Source: a bacterium
GTDB taxonomy: Bacteria; Actinomycetota; Acidimicrobiia; Spongiisociales; JAENVV01
Direction: 5' to 3'
Length of the DNA: 64,000 bases
NCBI GenBank assembly: GCA_024641305.1
Contig: JAHEDI010000001.1
Location: forward strand, 48,501 to 112,500
This document shows, in pieces, positions 19,057 to 29,329 of the stretch. A model generated the notes under the pieces. The model was given only the letters and a program-made list of their open reading frames with translations. It did not search any database and was not told the origin of the DNA. The first letter of the stretch is position 1; each line of letters begins with the position of its first letter. Position numbers and translations under genes: made by a program.

Positions 19057-20190
19057 ATGATCCGATTTGAGGCGCCACGATATCTGTTACTCGCCATCGC
19101 CGTCTGGATCCCATGGCGGATAGTGATCTGGTTTCGACGAGGCGGCGACACCGCTCGTGAGATCCTCGTAGCGGGGCTATTCATCTGGTCGCTTGTCGTG
19201 ATGTATTTCACCCTCTTCCCGATGACCATCATCTTCTATGCCTGGCACGGGAGCTTCAATCTCGTACCGTTCGCGAGCATCTTTCAGTTGATTAGCCAGA
19301 CATCGACCGGGCTGGCTTCCTACAACATCGGGGGAAACCTGTTGCTCCTGGCGCCCCTCGGTGTGTTACTACCACTGCTCTTCAAACCACTCCAGCGACC
19401 GTACCCGCTGTTGTGGCGGGTTGCCGTTATTTCGACCTCAATAGAGGCGACCCAACTCTTCACCAGGGCCAGGGCAGTCGATATCGACGATGTGATCCTC
19501 AATACCACGGGCGTTGCGCTGGCGTACTTGCTGTACAAAGCCCTGGTTCGACTTACCGATTGGACCCAACGTGACCGCTTACTGCTGGTCCGTCTCGCCG
19601 CAGAACCCTCCAGAGAGCCGCTACTTCAGCCTGCGTTCCCACTCGTTGTGACCGCCACTATCGCAGCTGCACTTATGCTGTCGGCGATTACCGGAGCCAC
19701 CCTGGGCGACGGCGCCGGGGGCATCGTGGCATACGCCCTGGCCAATTCGCCCGCCAGCACCGTCGTCGAACGCGTCGATGTCGAGGATCACGCGTTCGTG
19801 ATGGTGCGCTCGCCAGATCCGGACGGAGAACAGTTGAGTCTGTATGGATACAAAAAGGTGCTGCCTGGCAGATACACGTGGGTCATGGGACCCGCCTCCG
19901 CTCGGTTCGTCGGGTCAGGCTACAACTCGGGAATTACGGCGTTCAACCCCACGGCCGGAGAGGTAGCAACGATCTATCTGTGGGGGGTGAACCGGGCAGC
20001 GGCCAGCACTGTCAAGGTGACTGGCCCGAACGCAGATCTTCAACTTCCCCTACCGGACCAACCGTACTTTGTGGTCGGTTTTCCATACGAGCCCGATCTA
20101 TCATCCGCCGTCCTGCCAACCTTCGGGTACGTGTTTAGTGATGCGGCCGGAAGAGACCTCACCGGTGATTTCGCTTCGCCAGACCAATAG
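19057..20190 (+). CDS. VanZ-family membrane protein with C-terminal extension
   Basis: 'NLVPFASIF...NIGGNLLLLAPLGVLLPLLF', 'SIEATQLFTRARAVDIDDVILNTTGVALAYLLY'. Confidence 0.8.
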   Translation: MIRFEAPRYLLLAIAVWIPWRIVIWFRRGGDTAREILVAGLFIWSLVVMYFTLFPMTIIFYAWHGSFNLVPFASIFQLISQTSTGLASYNIGGNLLLLAPLGVLLPLLFKPLQRPYPLLWRVAVISTSIEATQLFTRARAVDIDDVILNTTGVALAYLLYKALVRLTDWTQRDRLLLVRLAAEPSREPLLQPAFPLVVTATIAAALMLSAITGATLGDGAGGIVAYALANSPASTVVERVDVEDHAFVMVRSPDPDGEQLSLYGYKKVLPGRYTWVMGPASARFVGSGYNSGITAFNPTAGEVATIYLWGVNRAAASTVKVTGPNADLQLPLPDQPYFVVGFPYEPDLSSAVLPTFGYVFSDAAGRDLTGDFASPDQ

Positions 20191-20231
20191 GTGCCCGGTC
20201 GTTCGGGGCGAACCCAACCTACTCTCCGGGT

Positions 20232-20912
20232 ATGGTACGAAACATGAGAATCATCGATCTAACCGTCACCATCGGACCCACGACGTACAGCCCGCCGTCG
20301 GTGAACAAACCAATCGAGGTGAACGTGATTCGCCGAAGCCCCGGGTACTGGCAGGTGACCCAGGTGGCGATGGCCCTTCACGCCGGATCCCATGTCGACT
20401 TCACCCGACACTTCCAGGAGGACGGTGAAACAGCTGAGCAGGTCGCTTTGTCACGCACGTGCGGCGACGCCGTTGTGCTCGACCTCGGGAGCCTAGAACC
20501 GGGCCACGTCATCACACCCGCCGACTTGGAGAGCTGCAAGGTAACCCCGAAGCCTGGAGAAATCGCGCTCGTACGAACCGGTTGGACCGACCAGGCATGG
20601 GGCTCATTTCCCCGATACTACGTGGATTCCCCTTCGTGCAGTCCAGCTGCGGCCGACTGGCTGGCGGCAACGGGCGCCACCGCCATCGGGTTTGACTGTT
20701 TCCCGGAAGGCGCCGCCAAGTTGAAGAACTACTCGCCTGCGGACTTCGTCATTCACCAGAAAGTCGGCGAAAGTGGAGCCATTCTCATGCAGTCGCTTTG
20801 CAACCTCGGAGAGTTGCCGACTGACGGCGCCCGCTTTCAGTTCTTCGGAGCCTTCCTCAAATTCGAAGGAGCCGAGGGCGTGCCCGCCCGATTCTTCGCG
20901 CACGTCGACTGA
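20232..20912 (+). CDS. Cyclase family protein (kynurenine-formamidase-like)
   Basis: 'MALHAGSHVDFTRHF' HxGTHxDxxxH-like metal motif; 'ALVRTGWTDQAWG'. Confidence 0.75.
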   Translation: MVRNMRIIDLTVTIGPTTYSPPSVNKPIEVNVIRRSPGYWQVTQVAMALHAGSHVDFTRHFQEDGETAEQVALSRTCGDAVVLDLGSLEPGHVITPADLESCKVTPKPGEIALVRTGWTDQAWGSFPRYYVDSPSCSPAAADWLAATGATAIGFDCFPEGAAKLKNYSPADFVIHQKVGESGAILMQSLCNLGELPTDGARFQFFGAFLKFEGAEGVPARFFAHVD

Positions 20913-20966
20913 TCCGAGCTGGATCCCCGAAACAGAGAGCTTTCGACACCGGTATCCACGAAATCA

Positions 20967-21022
20967 GAAGAGGCCCCGCATGGCGGAGCCTCTTCCTTCG
21001 ATCCGTCATCTTTCAGACGGAT
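20967..21022 (+). terminator. Tandem hairpins downstream of the cyclase gene
   Basis: gaagaggc-c-ccgc/atg/gcgg-a-gcctcttc (20967-20995), then atccgtc/atctttca/gacggat (21001-21022). Confidence 0.5.
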
Positions 21023-21174
21023 CCTTCGTTAAGCCACGCGAGTGGATGTCCTCATGCTAGCCGGCTCCTGACAACGCTCACTCTCGACGTGTGCGTAGAC
21101 GCTCATCTGGTGCCAGGATGACACGGTGAAGAGACACCGGATCCCACCAACCCACAGATACGGACCCTCACCGA

Positions 21175-22971
21175 ATGGCTCATGAGCCTGCGTCGGGTAT
21201 GGGAGCGATCCCCGACGGGGACGGCACCACATTTCGCGTTTGGGCCCCCCATGCCGAGGCGGTAGCCGTAGTCGGAACGTTCAATGATTGGTCAATTGGT
21301 GCCGACGCGTTGGAGGCCGAATTAGGGGGATACTGGGCCGGCCGGGTCGAAGGAGCGCGTATCGGCGAAGAGTACAAGTTCGCCATCAAAGCGGGCGAGG
21401 TCCTCCTGCGTATGGATCCATACGCCCGCCAGGTGACGAGCAGCATCGGCAACGGGGTTATTTATCCGCGCGACTCGGACCTGTGGCTCATACCCGATGA
21501 CTACCGGACCCCGCCATGGAACGAAATGGTCATTTATGAACTCCACCTCGGCACCTTTACCGACCCACCCGGCGACTCTCCCGGCAATTTTGAGTCGGCG
21601 ATCGGTCGCCTCGGCCACCTGAAGCGTTTAGGAGTCAACGTCGTCGAATTGATGCCGCCCATGGAGTTTGCCGGTGAACGGTCCTGGGGATACAACCCGG
21701 CCCACCCGTTTGCCATCGAGTCGAACTACGGAGGTCCTACTGCGTTCAAGCATTTCGTACAGGCTGCTCACGAAGCCGGCATCGCCGTATTCATGGACGT
21801 CGTGTATAACCATTTCGGTCCGTCCGACCTGGACCTGTGGCAATTCGACGGTTGGACGGACAACGGCGGCGGCGGGATCTACTTTTACAACGACTGGCGC
21901 GGCCAGACCCCTTGGGGACACACCAGACCCGACTACTCAAGACCGGAAGTGCGTGACTATCTACGCGACAACGCACTCATGTGGCTCGAGGAATTTCGAA
22001 TCGATGGCCTGCGATGGGATGCCACCGCCCACATTCGTAACGTGTGGGGGGGTTCTGATCCGGGAGCGAACCTGGATGACGGATGGAGCCTTATGCGCTG
22101 GATCAACGACGAGATCAACGCCAGGCAGCCATGGAAAGTGTCGATTGCCGAGGACCTACTCGGCGAATCGGCCATTACTGAACCCACTACCGATGGGGGA
22201 GCCGGGTTTGATGCGCAGTGGGACGATCGTTTTGTGCACCCGATTCGCTCGATTTTGACGCTTCGGGAAGATCAGGGCCGGGACATGACATCGGTCGCTC
22301 GCGCCATCGACCACCGGTATGGTGATGACGCGTTCCGACGGGTCGTTTACACGGAGTCGCACGACGAAGTCGCCAACGGAAGTGCGCGCCTTCCCGAAGA
22401 GATCTGGCCCGGAAACGCTAGTGGGTGGCACGCCCGCAAGCGGGCGGCGCTCGGAGCAGTGCTCGTATTCACGGTGCCAGGTATTCCTATGATCTTTCAG
22501 GGCCAGGAACTTCTCGAAGACCAGTGGTTCCGCGACGACCACCCGATCGACTGGGAGCGACTCGACACCGAATCAGGTGTTGTGCGGATGTATCGGGACC
22601 TCATCGGGTTGCGTCGCAACCTCGGCGGGACATCGGCAGGTCTGACCGGTCAACACGTACGAGTCCACCATGTCAACCAACAGGACAAAGTGGTCGGCTT
22701 CTACCGATGGGACCAGTCCGGACCCAACGACGATGTCCTGGTAGTCGCCAATTTCGCCGAACATCGCCACGAGGCCTACGTCATCGGGGTGCCGGTCGAG
22801 GGGATTTGGGACGTCGTTTTCGACGGTGACGCGCCTATCTATCACGAAAGTTACGAGGGCAGCGGTGCATCCCGGGTGGAAGCCACCGCCGTCGAGGTCG
22901 ACGGTATGCCGGCCTCAGTGACAATCGGGTTGGCCCCGTACTCAGCTGTCATCCTCAGCCGGGCCATCTGA
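21175..22971 (+). CDS. GH13 alpha-glucan branching-enzyme-like protein with N-terminal CBM48
   Basis: 'FRVWAPHAEAVAVVGTFNDW' CBM48; 'IYELHLGTF', 'GIAVFMDVVYNHFG', 'DGLRWDATAHI', 'YTESHDE', 'IFQGQE'. Confidence 0.85.
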   Translation: MAHEPASGMGAIPDGDGTTFRVWAPHAEAVAVVGTFNDWSIGADALEAELGGYWAGRVEGARIGEEYKFAIKAGEVLLRMDPYARQVTSSIGNGVIYPRDSDLWLIPDDYRTPPWNEMVIYELHLGTFTDPPGDSPGNFESAIGRLGHLKRLGVNVVELMPPMEFAGERSWGYNPAHPFAIESNYGGPTAFKHFVQAAHEAGIAVFMDVVYNHFGPSDLDLWQFDGWTDNGGGGIYFYNDWRGQTPWGHTRPDYSRPEVRDYLRDNALMWLEEFRIDGLRWDATAHIRNVWGGSDPGANLDDGWSLMRWINDEINARQPWKVSIAEDLLGESAITEPTTDGGAGFDAQWDDRFVHPIRSILTLREDQGRDMTSVARAIDHRYGDDAFRRVVYTESHDEVANGSARLPEEIWPGNASGWHARKRAALGAVLVFTVPGIPMIFQGQELLEDQWFRDDHPIDWERLDTESGVVRMYRDLIGLRRNLGGTSAGLTGQHVRVHHVNQQDKVVGFYRWDQSGPNDDVLVVANFAEHRHEAYVIGVPVEGIWDVVFDGDAPIYHESYEGSGASRVEATAVEVDGMPASVTIGLAPYSAVILSRAI

Positions 22972-23005
22972 CCTGTTCCCAATCCGCAAGCATCCACCGT
23001 CTATC

Positions 23006-23737
23006 TCAGACTGCCACGGACAGGCCCGACACACCGTGCCGATCTATGGAGTCGGCGACCAAGCCACTCGATTTGGCCGCCTCTACGAACCGCACCAAGA
23101 ACTCAAGACCTGCCGGATGGCGATCTCGAGGTGTGCCCATCGCCTGCTGAACCACGGAAAACCGGCCGTCGAGAACTCGGGCCCCAGGGAGTTTTTCGAC
23201 TTCGGACATCAAGCCCGGTCGGAGACCCGCCAGGGCATCCAAACCGCGCTCAAGGAATACGTCCAGCGATGAATCCGGACTCTCGACCTGCACCAGTTGG
23301 GCATGCTTGAGATTCCGCTCCAGCCACAACCCGTACGCCGCTCGAGCTTTCACACATACCCTATGACCTGGTTGATCCACAGCCTCGACGGTCTCGATCG
23401 GAGACCCGGCCGGAACCAAATACGTGCTTTCAATCTCCGCGTAAGCCGCGGTGAAGTTGATAAATTCGGCGCGAACTGGCTCGGCTCCAATATTGGCAAT
23501 ATCCCATTCGGCTACGGCATCGGATACATCTCCGGGGTTCGGGTACGTCAGATATTCAACTCCCACGCCAAGTTGGCCAGCAAGGGCCAAAGCCATATCA
23601 GGAGACACCCCGACCGGTGTGCCATCTGTCGCTCTGGATGTGACAAGCAAGAAGTTGCTCAGATTGATGCCAGCCCGCAAGGTACCGGTTGGCGCTAATG
23701 CTGTGATGGCCGCCTGGGAGGGATTCAGGTGTTGCAC
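23006..23737 (-). CDS. Family-3-type solute-binding-domain protein without obvious signal peptide
   Basis: 'TGTLRAGINLSNFLL...GVSPDMALALAGQLGVGVEYLTYPNPGDVSDAVAEWDIANIGAEPVRAEFINFTAAYAEIESTYLVPAGSPI'; no hydrophobic N-terminus. Confidence 0.75.
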   Translation of the reverse strand: MQHLNPSQAAITALAPTGTLRAGINLSNFLLVTSRATDGTPVGVSPDMALALAGQLGVGVEYLTYPNPGDVSDAVAEWDIANIGAEPVRAEFINFTAAYAEIESTYLVPAGSPIETVEAVDQPGHRVCVKARAAYGLWLERNLKHAQLVQVESPDSSLDVFLERGLDALAGLRPGLMSEVEKLPGARVLDGRFSVVQQAMGTPRDRHPAGLEFLVRFVEAAKSSGLVADSIDRHGVSGLSVAV

Positions 23738-23818
23738 AGCAACGACTCTAACCGTGACCAGGATGGCCGGTCCGATGGCCCGTCGGCGCCCCCGACCTTT
23801 TGGTGAGCGCTTGCTCGA

Positions 23819-25183
23819 TCACGGTTGCTCGACGAGCCATTGGCGCACCTGTTCGGCAACGGCCGGATCTCGGGCCAGTTCGAAGTGACGACGACCGCCG
23901 ATGACTGCTACATGGGTGGCGTCGACGCGCCGCCAGCGTCCGCGGCCGGTCCCGCTAGGCACTCGAACGATGAGATCTCCAAGAAGCGTGCCGACCGGAT
24001 GCCCCGGATCGCCGGTCAAGACTCCGGCGATGAAGTGCTGCGTTATGCCCTCTGGTTCGGGGACCACCAGGGTTCCGCCTTCGTCGCGAGTCGGCAGATC
24101 GTCCCCACCGATGGAGCCAGAACGTAAGTCTTTGAGACCGGCGCTGCGTCGTTCAAGGAACTGGCTCAGCGGTCGGGTTTCAGGTGACACTCGAAGGCCT
24201 AACGAGGCCAGGTGGGCACCCTTCGCCAGAGGAGCGCCCAGATGCGGAGACCCGAGGGTAACCAGGCGGTGCACGACGTTCGACCACTCACGCTGAACCG
24301 ACTGCCCGTTCTGAACCGCACTACGCGCCACGAGCCCGCCCATGGAATTGCCGACCAGAGCGATCTCGTCGACAGTCACCGGCCAGGTACGAAAGAAGTC
24401 TTCCAGGAGATCGGACATGTCGATCCCGTTCTCGGCGATAGATCGACCCGTGTTGTAGCGCATCAGGAGGGGAGTGAACCCCGCAGAAGACAACAGCCCG
24501 GCGAGTCCAGGGAATGGTGCCTCCGACGTCGGTTCGGCCGTCCAGCAACGCTCGGTCTCGCCGAGCCCATGGATCAACACGACCACCCGGGAAGTAGGAA
24601 CCTCAAACGCCAACGCCAACGCGTCCCGAGTCGGGTATATCTGAGCACCGCCATCATCTTTCATGCTCATGTCAATCGCCAGCGGACTTGCCTCGAGAAC
24701 CAGCTGGTCGCCCCACACGGCGTTGGCGACAGCTTGCACACCACTGCCGACCCTTGAGTCCCACAGGCGAGGCACCGGCCGAACCCGTTGGATGACCGAA
24801 CCACCGACGGCCAGGATCCTTCCCAAGGCCCAGCCTGTCATACGCACCGAGCTGTATACCGCTCCGACCGATTTCAGATAGACGTCTCGCGCTGGATCGA
24901 TTGGCGGACCCACCAGGTCAAACCAGCGACCGACGATCGCTCGATGCATCCCCTCGACGGGTTCTGCAAAACGTTTGACCGTCAGCGTCACCAGATCGCC
25001 GAGTCCGGCCCAATCATCAGATACGGTTTGATCAGGCGCAGTTCGCTGCTTGCCTGGTCGCGTGGGAGGTTTGATCTGGCGAGGATACCTGGTTCCTCCG
25101 ACAAGCTCGGAAATGTCGGCATGAAGTGGAATCTGGACGGTGCCACCGGGTGTAGGTTGAAGACATCCGAACGAGGGAAGCAA
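23819..25183 (-). CDS. Alpha/beta-hydrolase (lipase / PGAP1-like)
   Basis: 'VVVLIHGLGETERCW', 'EIALVGNSMGGLVARSAV', 'VHRLVTLGSPHLGAPLAKGAH'. Start uncertain: the ORF start lies 5 nt from the divergent uspA start, so the true start is probably further inside. Confidence 0.75.
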   Translation of the reverse strand: MLPSFGCLQPTPGGTVQIPLHADISELVGGTRYPRQIKPPTRPGKQRTAPDQTVSDDWAGLGDLVTLTVKRFAEPVEGMHRAIVGRWFDLVGPPIDPARDVYLKSVGAVYSSVRMTGWALGRILAVGGSVIQRVRPVPRLWDSRVGSGVQAVANAVWGDQLVLEASPLAIDMSMKDDGGAQIYPTRDALALAFEVPTSRVVVLIHGLGETERCWTAEPTSEAPFPGLAGLLSSAGFTPLLMRYNTGRSIAENGIDMSDLLEDFFRTWPVTVDEIALVGNSMGGLVARSAVQNGQSVQREWSNVVHRLVTLGSPHLGAPLAKGAHLASLGLRVSPETRPLSQFLERRSAGLKDLRSGSIGGDDLPTRDEGGTLVVPEPEGITQHFIAGVLTGDPGHPVGTLLGDLIVRVPSGTGRGRWRRVDATHVAVIGGRRHFELARDPAVAEQVRQWLVEQP

Positions 25184-25188
25184 GGGTT

Positions 25189-25623
25189 ATGAAAGTCTTG
25201 GTGGCAGTGAACAGAGGGCCGAGCACCCGCAAGGTGCTCGAATTTGGTGCGCGTCTCGCCGAGCAGACGTCGGGCACACTGCAGGTGCTGCACGTCATCT
25301 CGGACGAAGAGCGTGAAGCCCGTGAGCAGGTGCCGGGGCAAAGCCGCTACGTCGACGTAATGATGGACGAGGCCAAACGAGACCTCACGACGAAACTGAC
25401 CGAAGTCGGCGTTGCCGACGCCGCCGACACCGTAATGGTTCGGGTTGGTCAGCCAGTTGCAGAAATTGAGAAGGTTGTTGCCGAAGTTGAGCATGACGTG
25501 CTGGTCATAGGTATGCGCAGGCGTTCGCGAGTCGGCAAGTTCCTGCTCGGCAGCGACCTCCAACAAGTACTTTTGGTGAGCAAACACCCTGTCGTAGCAG
25601 TCCCGACCGACGACCTCACCTGA
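25189..25623 (+). CDS. Universal stress protein (UspA family)
   Basis: 144 aa; 'KVLVAVNRGPSTRKVLEFGARLAEQTSGTLQVLHVI', 'HDVLVIGMRRRSRVGKFLLGSDLQQVLLVSKHPVVAV'. Confidence 0.88.
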   Translation: MKVLVAVNRGPSTRKVLEFGARLAEQTSGTLQVLHVISDEEREAREQVPGQSRYVDVMMDEAKRDLTTKLTEVGVADAADTVMVRVGQPVAEIEKVVAEVEHDVLVIGMRRRSRVGKFLLGSDLQQVLLVSKHPVVAVPTDDLT

Positions 25624-25709
25624 AAGGCATACCGCTCAGTCGTTCAGTCGGCTAGTTCGACAATGGGGTCTCGAACCCGGTAGCGTGCCCAAATCGGACA
25701 GAATCGCTC

Positions 25710-26330
25710 GTGAAAACACCAGCCTCATCAAAGATTGCTTTTATCGGGTCACATTCGGTTCGCAAGACCAACGCCGTCCATTCTTTTGCCGGCGCCGTGG
25801 GTCGGAGCGGGCGAAGTGTGGAGGTCGGACGTGAAGTCATCAGATTCAACCCACTCGGATTGAATGAGGGGTCGACTCCCGAAGCCCAAATGTGGGTCAT
25901 CATGGCGCAAATCCAGCAGGAGCTGGAGCTCCGATATCGAGCTGAAGTGCTGGTAACCGACCGGGCGGTTATCGACAACTTCGCCTATTTCCTCCGGGCG
26001 ACCGGGGGTGACGACCCGTTCGATGTGAAGCCCCTGGTCCGAAAGTGGACCGATACATATGACCTTTTCGTGCGATTACTGCCCGATGTGCCGCTGAAGG
26101 TCGATGGAGTCCGAAGCATCAACCGAAAGTTCCGAGACGAGATCGAGTCGATACTGGATCTCATCCTGCCTTCCTACGTCCCGGAGGATCGACTAGTCAC
26201 GATTCGGGCGTCAGAGATAACCGAGGGCTTCGATTGGGCGAACCTCATCGAACGACTGGTCGGCCCTCCCGATCCAGCCGAACCCGCGGTTCCCCAGCCG
26301 GTATCTTTGCATCCCACCTTATGGGATTAG
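25710..26330 (+). CDS. P-loop AAA/NadR-kinase-like ATPase with variant Walker A
   Basis: 'KIAFIGSHSVRKTNAVHSFAGAVG', 'EVLVTDRAVIDNFAYFLRA'. Confidence 0.65.
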   Translation: MKTPASSKIAFIGSHSVRKTNAVHSFAGAVGRSGRSVEVGREVIRFNPLGLNEGSTPEAQMWVIMAQIQQELELRYRAEVLVTDRAVIDNFAYFLRATGGDDPFDVKPLVRKWTDTYDLFVRLLPDVPLKVDGVRSINRKFRDEIESILDLILPSYVPEDRLVTIRASEITEGFDWANLIERLVGPPDPAEPAVPQPVSLHPTLWD

Positions 26331-26465
26331 CCGGACGAACTCTTGCGGTCGAGAACAGCTGGTTGAGACAGGTGGAACCGGTGTAAGCAATCAGGAGTCG
26401 CGACACGCTCGATTCACGAATTAGTTCAACCAGGGATAAACCCCGCCTCGATCAAAGCCGAAACA

Positions 26466-27362
26466 TCACGAGACAACGCGCAGCTGCTCCACAACGTCAT
26501 CGTACGAATGTAGGCCAAAGGTGGCGCCCATCGTTTCGGCCCAGTTCCGTTCCATCAACGCGAGAATCTCGGGGGAGAGTTCGTAGCGCTGTGGGTCGAA
26601 CGTACTGTCGGTGATTTTGGTCGAGCCGGCACCGAGCGGTAAGGCCCCGACTGCGTCCGAGCGCTGTCGGTGCAAGAGATCGTCAAAACGATCCCCATGT
26701 TCCAACATGAATTCGCGGGAAGATTGGCGGACAACCAGGTCGATCAGCGCCTCATCAGCGTCGATCCCGATGAACTCTGCCACCTCGATGATGACCGGCC
26801 GGATATCTTCTTTCATGAGTTCGTATGAAAGAAGCAGCACGTCTTCATTGTCACGTTGACCCCACCATGACGCCATATGACTCCAATAGTCCTTACCCCG
26901 GCCCCGATCGAGGTGAGGGGCAAGATACTCGGCCAGCGTGACGGTGCCCGGTGCGAACATCCAGCCTTCGTAGAATCGGTAATACGAGACGAGCGTGCTG
27001 CGAGGCTCCCGGAACGAAACGATGTAACGGGCGCCCTTGGGCACGGCGTTGTACGAATAGTGGCTCTTGAAAGCTCGTGGCCACCAGCCCTGGTCGGCGT
27101 CAAGGTCGATCCCGAGCGCATCAGCGACCTCGATCCACGGGGTTAGCCGGGAGATGTCGTCGAAATCCATATCCCCGCCCGAGCGAAGCTCATGCACGAT
27201 CTGCTGGAGCCAGGTGGTCCCGGACTTGCTCCAGGGAGTGATGATGACGTCATCCGGTCTCGGCTTGAACTCTTTCCCGCGTTCGAAGGTGATTGGCGGG
27301 AAGATGAGATTCTTGGCTGCAATCATCTCATCAAAGGATTGCGGGTAACGGTCAGCAGACAT
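26466..27362 (-). CDS. PAPS-dependent sulfotransferase family protein
   Basis: 5'-PSB motif 'ITPWSKSGTTWLQQIVHEL'; 3'-PB 'YIVSFREPRSTLVSYYRFYEGW'. Start taken at MSADRYPQ. Confidence 0.88.
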   Translation of the reverse strand: MSADRYPQSFDEMIAAKNLIFPPITFERGKEFKPRPDDVIITPWSKSGTTWLQQIVHELRSGGDMDFDDISRLTPWIEVADALGIDLDADQGWWPRAFKSHYSYNAVPKGARYIVSFREPRSTLVSYYRFYEGWMFAPGTVTLAEYLAPHLDRGRGKDYWSHMASWWGQRDNEDVLLLSYELMKEDIRPVIIEVAEFIGIDADEALIDLVVRQSSREFMLEHGDRFDDLLHRQRSDAVGALPLGAGSTKITDSTFDPQRYELSPEILALMERNWAETMGATFGLHSYDDVVEQLRVVS

Positions 27363-27461
27363 GGCTCCCGAGCCTACCTCAGAACACCGGCCATTTGGTC
27401 TGTTCAGCCGCAAAGGATCCCGCAAACGGTATCGTCTGCATATCGAGTCCAGGAGGCGCAA

Positions 27462-28166
27462 GTGTTCGTTGTGACAGGTGCATCTTCTGGGATCGGACGC
27501 GCCGTCACCGTTGCTCTCGCCGAACGTGACCAATCCGTCCTTGCCGTCGCTCGGGACTCAGCAGGGCTGCGCGAGCTTCCCGCCAACTACCCCCGTGTGA
27601 CCGCTCTTGCCGCTGACTTCTTATCTGACGTAGGAGTGAGCCAGGTTGTGGAAGCCTGCGCCTCGTATCCCACCGTTGCCGGAATCGTTCATGCAGCCGG
27701 CACTCTGATCGAACCACAAGCGTTTGGCTCGATCGACTCCGACGTACTACTCGACGAGATGCGGGTTCATGTGATGGCTCCGATCGACCTCAACCAACGG
27801 CTGCAGACACAGCTGGGGCGGATCGTGTTTCTGGACAGCTACTCGTCCAACGATCTCAGGGTTGGCTGGGCTGCCTATTCGATCGTGAAGGCCGCGGCGC
27901 AAATGGCAGCTCGGTCGGCGGCCGAAGAACTCGTGAATGTCAAGGTAATCCGAGCTTTCCCTGGAGCAGTTCGAACGCCTTTGGTCGATGCCGTGTTGAA
28001 ATCGCCGCACGATTCACCGACCAGGCGGACCTTCCGGGCGCTTCAAGCGGAGGGAAAGCTCTCCCCACCTGATGAAATAGGCGAATGGATCGCCTACCTA
28101 CTCCTGGATACTTCGGACGAGGAACTCAGCGCCCGGCCAACCTGGCAATACGGCGAATCCTTCTAG
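27462..28166 (+). CDS. SDR family oxidoreductase
   Basis: GTG start after 'aggagg'; 'VFVVTGASSGIGRAVTVALAERDQ', 'YSIVKAAAQMAARSAAEEL'. Confidence 0.82.
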   Translation: MFVVTGASSGIGRAVTVALAERDQSVLAVARDSAGLRELPANYPRVTALAADFLSDVGVSQVVEACASYPTVAGIVHAAGTLIEPQAFGSIDSDVLLDEMRVHVMAPIDLNQRLQTQLGRIVFLDSYSSNDLRVGWAAYSIVKAAAQMAARSAAEELVNVKVIRAFPGAVRTPLVDAVLKSPHDSPTRRTFRALQAEGKLSPPDEIGEWIAYLLLDTSDEELSARPTWQYGESF

Positions 28167-28313
28167 AGCGGATCCTCCTCCCATACGCCTTGAACCAGTG
28201 AGGTACGCTCTTGGTACATCGCCGAGCGTCGCGATCGGAACGATATCTACGACGGCCAGCTCGACGCCCACCTGATCGACAACCACCGCCAAGCAGCGAG
28301 GGAAGAACCTGCC

Positions 28314-29285
28314 ATGAGAGCGTTCATCCGCACCGAATACGGATCACCTGACGTCCTTGAGCTCATTGACGTGCCGATTCCGACACCGGGGGCAGGCGAG
28401 GTCCTCGTACGAGTGGTGGCGTCTTCCGTGAACATGGCCGACGTCGACTACTTGCTGGGGCGTCCTTCCATCGCTCGGTTGGGGACAGGACTACGAAGGC
28501 CGCGCAATCCCCGCTTGGGCCTGGACGTCGCAGGTGAGGTCGAAGCGGTCGGCGCCAACGTGACACACTTTGGAGCCGGTGATGAGGTGTTTGGGGATCT
28601 AACCGCATATGGCTTCGGTGGGTTTGCCGAGTTCGCATGTGCCCCAGAGGCAGCTTTCGCGTTGAAACCCCCGAACATGACGTTCGAAGAGGCCGCCGCC
28701 GTACCTCAGGCAGCCGTCATGGCCATACAAGGCATCTGTGGCAAACGACCCATCCGAAAAGGCGATCAAGTCTTGATCAACGGAGCAGGCGGGAACATCG
28801 GCCCGTACGCGGTCCAAATAGCCAAGGCGCTCGGAGCGGAGGTGACTGCGGTTGACGGTATAAACAAGCTGGAGATGTTGCGAAGGATCGGTGCCGACCA
28901 CGTCATTGATTACCGCACCGTGGATTACACGGAGAACGGGCTTCGATACGACAGGATCTTCGATATCGCAGCCCTTCACTCAATCCTCGCCAGTAGACGC
29001 TCTTTGAACCGCAACGGCATCTACGTCATGGTTCCCGGTACGATCCCTGGCCTGTTTCGAGCCATGTTCATAGCGCCCCTGATATCGATGTTTGGGAGCC
29101 GTAAGATGTCCATGCTCGCATGGAAACCGTTCCGACCAGAGGATGTGGCTTCTCTGAAGGAACTGATCGCTTCGGGTGATCTGAAATCGATCATCGACCG
29201 AACATTTCCGTTCTCCCGGATCCCGGAGGCGCTCGAGTATCAGCAACACGGGCATCCACAAGGAAAAATCACGATCCAAATGTGA
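28314..29285 (+). CDS. Quinone-oxidoreductase-like NAD(P)-dependent MDR dehydrogenase
   Basis: 'MRAFIRTEYGSPDVLELIDVPIPTPGAGEVLVRVVASSVNMAD', 'VLINGAGGNIGPYAVQIAKALGAEVTAV'. Confidence 0.88.
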   Translation: MRAFIRTEYGSPDVLELIDVPIPTPGAGEVLVRVVASSVNMADVDYLLGRPSIARLGTGLRRPRNPRLGLDVAGEVEAVGANVTHFGAGDEVFGDLTAYGFGGFAEFACAPEAAFALKPPNMTFEEAAAVPQAAVMAIQGICGKRPIRKGDQVLINGAGGNIGPYAVQIAKALGAEVTAVDGINKLEMLRRIGADHVIDYRTVDYTENGLRYDRIFDIAALHSILASRRSLNRNGIYVMVPGTIPGLFRAMFIAPLISMFGSRKMSMLAWKPFRPEDVASLKELIASGDLKSIIDRTFPFSRIPEALEYQQHGHPQGKITIQM

Positions 29286-29329
29286 GGATCGGGCCCGGGG
29301 TTACGGCCGCCTAATCCCAGGGCGAGGCT

